This document shows positions 37,464 through 41,818 of a stretch of DNA of 41,818 nt, in pieces. The stretch comes from Acidovorax sp. (GTDB lineage Bacteria; Pseudomonadota; Gammaproteobacteria; Burkholderiales; Burkholderiaceae_C). The notes beneath the pieces were generated by a model. It was not told the DNA's origin. It ran no database searches and saw only the letters and a list, made by a program, of their open reading frames with translations. How positions within the stretch are numbered: the first letter of the stretch is position 1; each line of letters starts with the position of its first letter. Both the position numbers and the translations under genes were made by a program. Location of the stretch: contig JAUXZO010000193.1 of assembly GCA_030692685.1 (NCBI GenBank), forward strand, positions 1-41,818, read 5' to 3'.

Positions 37464-38327
37464 CTACTCGTATTGGCGTCCCTGCTCCATCAGCTCGGGC
37501 GTTCCAATGAGGGCATTCAGGCCGTCAAAGTCGAGCATCTGGTCTTTGAACGGCGCGGTGGTCTGGTGCGCATGCAGACTGGAGTAGTACGCCTGCAATG
37601 TGTGCGCCACGGCGCGCGCGGTGCCGCCCGGGAAGATGGCGATGCGAAAACCGCGTTGCTGCAGCTCGGCCGCGCTCTGGATGGGCGTTTTGCCGCCTTC
37701 GACCATGTTGGCCAGCAACGGAATGCGGTGGGCAAAACGTTGGCACGCTGCGTCCATTTGCTCGGGGGTGCGCAGGGCTTCGATAAAAAGCGCGTCTACG
37801 CCACAGGCCAGGTAGGCCTCGGCGCGGTCAAATGCCGCCTCGATTCCCTCCACCGCCAGCGCATCGGTGCGGGCAAGAATCAGGGTGTGGGCGCTGTGGC
37901 GGGCGTCCACCGCCGCCTTGAGCTTGCCGCACATCTCGGCCACGGGCACCACGGTTTTTCCGTCCAGGTGGCCGCAGCGTTTGGGAAAGCCCTGGTCCTC
38001 GATCTGCACCATGGCCGCCCCCGCGCGCTCAAAGCCGCGCACGGTGCGCTGGGTGTTGAGCGCGTTGCCAAAGCCGGTGTCGGCATCGACGATGACGGGC
38101 GTGTGCACGCGCTCGGTGATGCGGGCCAAGGTGTCTTCGACCTCGGTGTAGGTGGTCAGGCCCACATCAGAGCGGCCCAGTCGCGTGTAGGCAATGGAGG
38201 CGCCCGAGAGGTACAGCGCCTCAAAACCCGCCTGTTCGGCGACCAGTGCGCTCAGGGCGTCGTACACGCCGGGGGCGAGGATGGTGCGGGGTTCGTGGAG
38301 GCGTTCTTGCAGAGATGAAGTAGTCAT
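37464..38327 (-). CDS. Isocitrate lyase/PEP mutase superfamily enzyme
   Basis: 287 residues from the ATG at 38327. GVYDALSALVAEQAGFEALY and SGASIAYTRLG begin the alpha/beta barrel. PVIVDADTGFGNALNTQRTV holds the Mg2+-binding Asp residues, and QIEDQGFPKRCGHLDGKTVV contains the K(K/R)CGH catalytic loop of C-C lyases in this superfamily. Candidates are 2-methylisocitrate-type lyase, 2,3-dimethylmalate lyase or oxaloacetate decarboxylase; the sequence alone does not decide. It lies 13 bp downstream of the flavoprotein gene, so it is the last gene of the 41818-to-37464 operon and may cleave an end product of that pathway. Confidence 0.87.
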   Translation of the reverse strand: MTTSSLQERLHEPRTILAPGVYDALSALVAEQAGFEALYLSGASIAYTRLGRSDVGLTTYTEVEDTLARITERVHTPVIVDADTGFGNALNTQRTVRGFERAGAAMVQIEDQGFPKRCGHLDGKTVVPVAEMCGKLKAAVDARHSAHTLILARTDALAVEGIEAAFDRAEAYLACGVDALFIEALRTPEQMDAACQRFAHRIPLLANMVEGGKTPIQSAAELQQRGFRIAIFPGGTARAVAHTLQAYYSSLHAHQTTAPFKDQMLDFDGLNALIGTPELMEQGRQYE

Positions 38328-38340
38328 GTCTTCAAACTTT

Positions 38341-39768
38341 CTAACGGGCCAGTTCGGCCGCCGTGTGTGCAGCGATGTAACCGCCCGCCACCGCGCTGAG
38401 CAACCCGTTGCCCGAGAGGTAACCCCACACCGCGTCGCCCGACACGCCGCGCGCTGCGCCGCCTGCGGCCAGCAGGTTGGGAAACGGTTCACCGTCGGCG
38501 CCGAGCACGCGGCACTGGGCGTCAATATCGAGCCCGCCCTGGGTGTGGAACAGCGCGCCGGTGACCTTGACGGCGTAGAACGGGGCCTGCAAGGGGCGTT
38601 GAAAAACGCGGTTTTCAGCAGATTTATGGTCTTTTTGGCCGCTAGCGCTTGTCAGGCTTGCGGTAGTAGCTATCAAATTTGATTCATGGCACCCGATGAC
38701 CGCCGCCAGTGCCTGCACGCTGTCGCAGTGCTTGACGGCCCCGGCGGCTTCAGCGTCGGCAAAGTCTGGAAAGGTGCGTGCCAGCGCCAGGATGGGCGCG
38801 TCGAATACGTTCCACGCCACGCCGCCGGGCTGCGCCAGCACATGCACCGAGGCCTCAGAGTAGCCCTGGGTTTCGTCGTGGAAGCGCTCTCCCAGCGCAT
38901 TGACCTGGATGCCGCCTTCCATCATCAGCGCCCACGAAATCAGCGCACCCTGCGGCACAGCCCAGGAGCCGTGACCCTGGTAGCCGCCCAGGTCGGCCAG
39001 CCGGGCGCCCAGAGCGCGGCCCCAGGCGATGGCGCTGCCGTCGTTGCCGGTGTGGCCTGCAAACAGCGCGTCGCGCATGTCGGGCAGCAGCTCGCGCACC
39101 ATGGTGGCGTTGCCGCCAAAGCCGTTGCAGGCCAGGATGAGCGCATCGCAGGCCAGGTGTTCTAGCGTGCCATCGGGCCGCTCGTAGCCCACGCCGATCA
39201 CGCGCTGCTCTGCATTGATCCACAGCTCGCGCACGGTGGCGTCGGTCACCATCGGAATATCTGCGGCGGCCACCGCGTTGGCCAGGCGGCCCATCAGGCC
39301 TGCGCCGGTTTTCTCGGGCGTGGCGTGCATGCGGCGCACGCTGTGGCCGGGGTACAGAAAGCCGTCGAGCACCTGCCACTCGAGGCCATGGCGCAGTTGC
39401 AGCGCATCCAGCGCGGGGCCAATGGCCTGGGCATAGGCCTGTACCAGGTGCGGCGCCGCCCTGCCCTTGGCTTTTGCGGTGATGTCGGCGGCAAAGCGAT
39501 CTGGGCTGTCGTCAATGCCCGCTGCGCGCTGCACCTGCGTGCCCGGTGCGGGAATGAAGCCGGAGGACAACGCCGATGAGCCCGTGGGCGTGGCGTCGCG
39601 CTCCAGAACCGCGCAGTCCACACCTGCGTCGTGCAGCATCAGCGCCGCCGTCAGCCCACAGGCACCGCCGCCGACGATGACGACCGGCACATGCGCGTCT
39701 TGCGCCACAGTGCCGGGCATGTGTTCGGCTTGGCAGATGCGTGGCGCGGTCATGGGTGGCGCAGTCAT
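38341..39768 (-). CDS. FAD-dependent oxidoreductase, fumarate reductase/tricarballylate dehydrogenase-like
   Basis: 475 residues. FAD-binding VVIVGGGACGLTAALMLHDA lies at about residues 29-48, with LERDATPTGSSALSSGF after the second strand. ALILACNGFGGNATMVRELL and LLAAGGAARGVSGDAVWGYL complete the fold, and FYAVKVTGALFHTQGGLDID matches the active-site region of fumarate-reductase-like flavoproteins. An interspersed repeat (about 38623-38685) is translated in frame as residues about 360-381 (LIATTASLTSASGQKDHK and flanking codons), just before the conserved FQRPLQAPFYAV. This is an odd insertion, and activity should be doubted until checked. The start overlaps the isochorismatase stop (ATGA). 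Confidence 0.88.
   Translation of the reverse strand: MTAPPMTAPRICQAEHMPGTVAQDAHVPVVIVGGGACGLTAALMLHDAGVDCAVLERDATPTGSSALSSGFIPAPGTQVQRAAGIDDSPDRFAADITAKAKGRAAPHLVQAYAQAIGPALDALQLRHGLEWQVLDGFLYPGHSVRRMHATPEKTGAGLMGRLANAVAAADIPMVTDATVRELWINAEQRVIGVGYERPDGTLEHLACDALILACNGFGGNATMVRELLPDMRDALFAGHTGNDGSAIAWGRALGARLADLGGYQGHGSWAVPQGALISWALMMEGGIQVNALGERFHDETQGYSEASVHVLAQPGGVAWNVFDAPILALARTFPDFADAEAAGAVKHCDSVQALAAVIGCHESNLIATTASLTSASGQKDHKSAENRVFQRPLQAPFYAVKVTGALFHTQGGLDIDAQCRVLGADGEPFPNLLAAGGAARGVSGDAVWGYLSGNGLLSAVAGGYIAAHTAAELAR
38623..38685 (-). repeat. Interspersed repeat copy inserted in frame in the flavoprotein gene
   Basis: In plus-strand order it reads TATGGTCTTTTTGGCCGCTA, then GCGCTTGTCAGGCTTGCGGTAGTAGCTATCAAATTTGA. 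It lies fully inside the coding sequence and keeps the frame open. Confidence 0.85.
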
Positions 39769-40391
39769 GCGGGTGTGGCTCCCACCGCAGCGCTGAAATC
39801 GGCACAGGTCAGCACCTGCGCCACGTTGGCCATGTCGGCCAGCGAGGTGTTGTGAACCTCCTGCTTGAAGGCCGCGCAGCCGTCAGACAACACCAGCGTC
39901 TGGTAGTCGCGCATGTGTGAATCGCGCACCGTGCTGGCCACGCCGCCGTTGGTGACGATGCCGCACACCGCCACCGTGGTGATGCCCGCGCGGCGCAGCA
40001 CCCAGTCGAGCTGGGTGTTGAAGAAGGCCGAATACGCGACCTTGCACACCGAGACATCCACCCAGGGGGCGATGTCTGCCACATGGGCCTGGCCGTTGCT
40101 GCCGGGGGCAAAGTCGCCACGGCGCAAAAAAGGGCGCAACTGCTGAAGGTGGGGCGACACCATGGGCTCGCCCTGCGCGTCGGGCCACAGGGTGAACTGG
40201 CTGCCCACCACCATGCCACCCGCCGCCTTCAGCGCCTGGGCCACAGCGGCTACGCGGGGTGGCAAGGCTTGCGCAGCAGGGCTCACCGCACCGCCTCGGG
40301 CGTAAGCGCCATCAGGTGCCAGAAAGTCGTTTTGCAGGTCGATGATGACCAGCGCGGTATGGCGTGGGTCGATAACCGTGGTGCTGCTCAT
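39765..40391 (-). CDS. Isochorismatase-fold hydrolase lacking the usual Cys
   Basis: 208 residues. The catalytic Asp is in ALVIIDLQNDFLAPDG at about residue 19, and the Lys is in VCKVAYSAFFNTQLDW at about residue 117. The third position, normally Cys in GxxTNxCVxxT, reads GIVTNGGVASTVRDS here, so the nucleophile is replaced by Gly. Isochorismatases proper (EntB/PhzD) also lack this Cys, while amidases such as N-carbamoylsarcosine amidase need it. The enzyme may therefore hydrolyse an enol ether-like bond, or work by another route. It is coupled by 4-bp overlaps to the hydantoinase upstream and the flavoprotein downstream. Confidence 0.88.
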   Translation of the reverse strand: MSSTTVIDPRHTALVIIDLQNDFLAPDGAYARGGAVSPAAQALPPRVAAVAQALKAAGGMVVGSQFTLWPDAQGEPMVSPHLQQLRPFLRRGDFAPGSNGQAHVADIAPWVDVSVCKVAYSAFFNTQLDWVLRRAGITTVAVCGIVTNGGVASTVRDSHMRDYQTLVLSDGCAAFKQEVHNTSLADMANVAQVLTCADFSAAVGATPA

Positions 40392-41818
40392 GCTGCACCC
40401 GCTTCATCCGCACGCACCAGCAGGTTGCCCAGCGGGTCCACAGTGGCGCTGAAGCCGGGCTCCAGCCATACGGTGGTGTCGGGCTGCTCCAGGATAGCCG
40501 GGCCGTCAATGCGGGTGCCCACGGGCAGGTCCAGGCGTGCATGGCGGGCGGCATCCCACCACTGCCCGGCGTGGAACACGCGCTGCACGCCCACCGAGGG
40601 GTTCACCGTGGTGGTCTGCGGCGCCAGCACCGTGAGGTCAAACTTGGGGCGCACGCCCACGCGGGCGTAGCGCAGGTTCATTACCCGCACCGCAATGCCG
40701 TCGAGCACGCGGCCAAAGGCGGCGCGGTAGGCGGCTTCAAATGCGGCGCGGATGCCGTCATGGCTGAGCGCGTCAGACGCCACCGGTACTTGCACGGTGT
40801 GGGTCTGGCCCGCGTAGAGCATGTCGAGCGCGATGACTTCCTGCACGCTGACAAACTTCACACCCGCCGAATCCAGCCGCTGCTGGCAGGCTGCTGCCAA
40901 CGTGGCCACGCGGTGGCGCAGGTCGGCCACATCGAGTTCCGCCAATGGCTTGTTCAGCGTTTGCACCGCGTCATGGCGCATGTCGGCCATCACGCAGCCC
41001 AGGGCCGAGGTGACGCCAGGGTAGCGCGGCACGATGCCGGTGCCCACGCCCACCTCGCGCATCATGGCGCACACATGCAGCGCGCCGCCACCGCCAAAGG
41101 GCATGTAGGCAAACTGGCGCGGGTCGTGCCCGCGTTCGATGGACACCACGCGCACGGCGCCCGCCATCTTGGCGTTGGCCACCGTGAGGATGGCTTCGGC
41201 CGCCGCCATCACGTCCAGGCCCAGCGGCTTGGCGACATGGGTCTCGATGGCGTCGCGCGACTTTTGCGCATCCATGGCGGCCAGCAGGCCGCCGCCCAGG
41301 GGCCGGTCGGCCGCGATGCGGCCCAGCAGCACATTGGCGTCGGTCACCGTGGGGCGCGTGTTGCCCCGGCCATAGCAGGCGGGGCCGGGGATGCTGCCCG
41401 CCGACTCGGGGCCCACCTGCAGCATGCCGCTGGCGTCCACCAAGGCGATCGAGCCGCCGCCTGCGCCAATGGTCTCGATCTGGATCATGGGCGAGCGCAC
41501 CACCATGCCGAACTCGATGGCCGTCTGCGCGGCCAAAGCGGCCTCGCCCTTGGAGACAAGCGACACGTCGAACGAGGTGCCGCCCATGTCGCCGGTGATG
41601 GCATCGGGGAAACCTGCCGCCCGTGCAATGGCAGCACACGCAATCACGCCCGCTGCGGGGCCAGAAAGTGCGGTGCGCACAGGCACGTCGCACGCGGTTT
41701 GGCGCGACATCACGCCGCCATTGCTCTGCACGATGAGCAGTTCGCCGCCAAAGCCCTGCGTGCGCAGGTCGCCTTCGAGCCGCTCCAGGTAGTTGCCCAC
41801 CACGGGCTGCAGGGCGGC
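40388..41818 (-). CDS. Hydantoinase/oxoprolinase subunit A (partial)
   Basis: The last 476 residues of a protein whose N-terminus lies beyond the right edge. LLIVQSNGGVMSRQTACDVP, TALSGPAAGVIACAAIARAA and AITGDMGGTSFDVSLVSKGE form the phosphate-binding part of the actin-like ATPase fold. IETIGAGGGSIALVDASGML, GPACYGRGNTRPTVTDANVL and FAYMPFGGGGALHVCAMMRE are typical HyuA/OplahA blocks. Members open lactam or hydantoin rings with ATP, usually with a B subunit, probably encoded elsewhere or to the right. It overlaps the isochorismatase gene by 4 bp. Confidence 0.93.
   Translation of the reverse strand, partial: AALQPVVGNYLERLEGDLRTQGFGGELLIVQSNGGVMSRQTACDVPVRTALSGPAAGVIACAAIARAAGFPDAITGDMGGTSFDVSLVSKGEAALAAQTAIEFGMVVRSPMIQIETIGAGGGSIALVDASGMLQVGPESAGSIPGPACYGRGNTRPTVTDANVLLGRIAADRPLGGGLLAAMDAQKSRDAIETHVAKPLGLDVMAAAEAILTVANAKMAGAVRVVSIERGHDPRQFAYMPFGGGGALHVCAMMREVGVGTGIVPRYPGVTSALGCVMADMRHDAVQTLNKPLAELDVADLRHRVATLAAACQQRLDSAGVKFVSVQEVIALDMLYAGQTHTVQVPVASDALSHDGIRAAFEAAYRAAFGRVLDGIAVRVMNLRYARVGVRPKFDLTVLAPQTTTVNPSVGVQRVFHAGQWWDAARHARLDLPVGTRIDGPAILEQPDTTVWLEPGFSATVDPLGNLLVRADEAGAA

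Noticed and set aside
1..41818. CRISPR array, tRNA or rRNA gene, prophage
   Set aside because: I found no regularly spaced repeats, no cloverleaf-like segment with TTCRA-type arm, and no phage structural genes while reading the window.

Overview
The window looks like a chromosome segment of a betaproteobacterium of the order Burkholderiales, most likely family Comamonadaceae (an Acidovorax, Rhodoferax or Polaromonas relative). The evidence is high GC, protein families typical of that group, and at least eleven copies of a roughly 60-bp interspersed repeat with the core AGCGCTT-(G)AT-(N)-AAGCGCT followed by a GCCAAAA-like tail, which I know as a common intergenic repeat of Comamonadaceae. The assignment is inferred from gene content. 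No rRNA or tRNA gene is present to anchor it.

Bases 1-6000 are an accessory polymorphic-toxin (Rhs) region. It holds the 3' end of a toxin gene with a GH-E HNH/endonuclease VII-type nuclease tip and its SUFU-like immunity gene. An intact IS30-family element with perfect 21-bp ends follows, then a second Rhs tip module (shortened RHS core, papain-fold Tox-PL cysteine-protease-like tip, Imm35-like immunity gene). The region ends with an attC-like nested inverted repeat and a decayed third copy of the module's 5' end. This is the most dynamic part of the window.

Bases 6000-19500 are mostly metabolic and stress genes: an SDR oxidoreductase, a MATE exporter, a MaoC dehydratase with a MarR regulator, and a divergent thioesterase/glyoxalase I pair. 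After these come an OmpA-like protein, ChaC, a lipoprotein Cu/Zn superoxide dismutase, and a molybdenum hydroxylase operon (iorA-like, iorB-like, MobA-like cytidylyl/guanylyltransferase) with a TetR regulator upstream. PdxH, a VOC-fold gene remnant, a small membrane protein and an AEC-type permease complete this stretch.

Bases 19900-28700 hold a prepilin-like protein translationally coupled to a membrane GGDEF-EAL protein, an F420-reductase-like NADP-binding protein, a broken pirin gene, a small protein followed by a glycine-rich RRM protein, and a Fic protein followed by a small ORF and a DUF2971 protein.

Bases 28900-35600 form a zinc-acquisition locus on the minus strand. It runs zur-like Fur regulator, ABC ATPase, FtsX/MacB-type permease, small Cys/His periplasmic protein, DUF3299 protein, His-rich membrane protein, and a ZnuD-like TonB receptor with a His-rich loop. 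The parts suggest zinc capture at the outer membrane plus a tripartite-like ABC system under Zur control.

Bases 35900-41818 contain an FG-GAP-like secreted protein, msrA, and a tightly coupled minus-strand catabolic operon: hydantoinase/oxoprolinase A, isochorismatase-fold hydrolase, fumarate-reductase-like flavoprotein and PEP mutase/isocitrate lyase superfamily enzyme. Its substrate is unknown. Three copies of the interspersed repeat lie inside or across coding sequences (iorB, the ABC ATPase/permease junction, the flavoprotein), where they supply codons.
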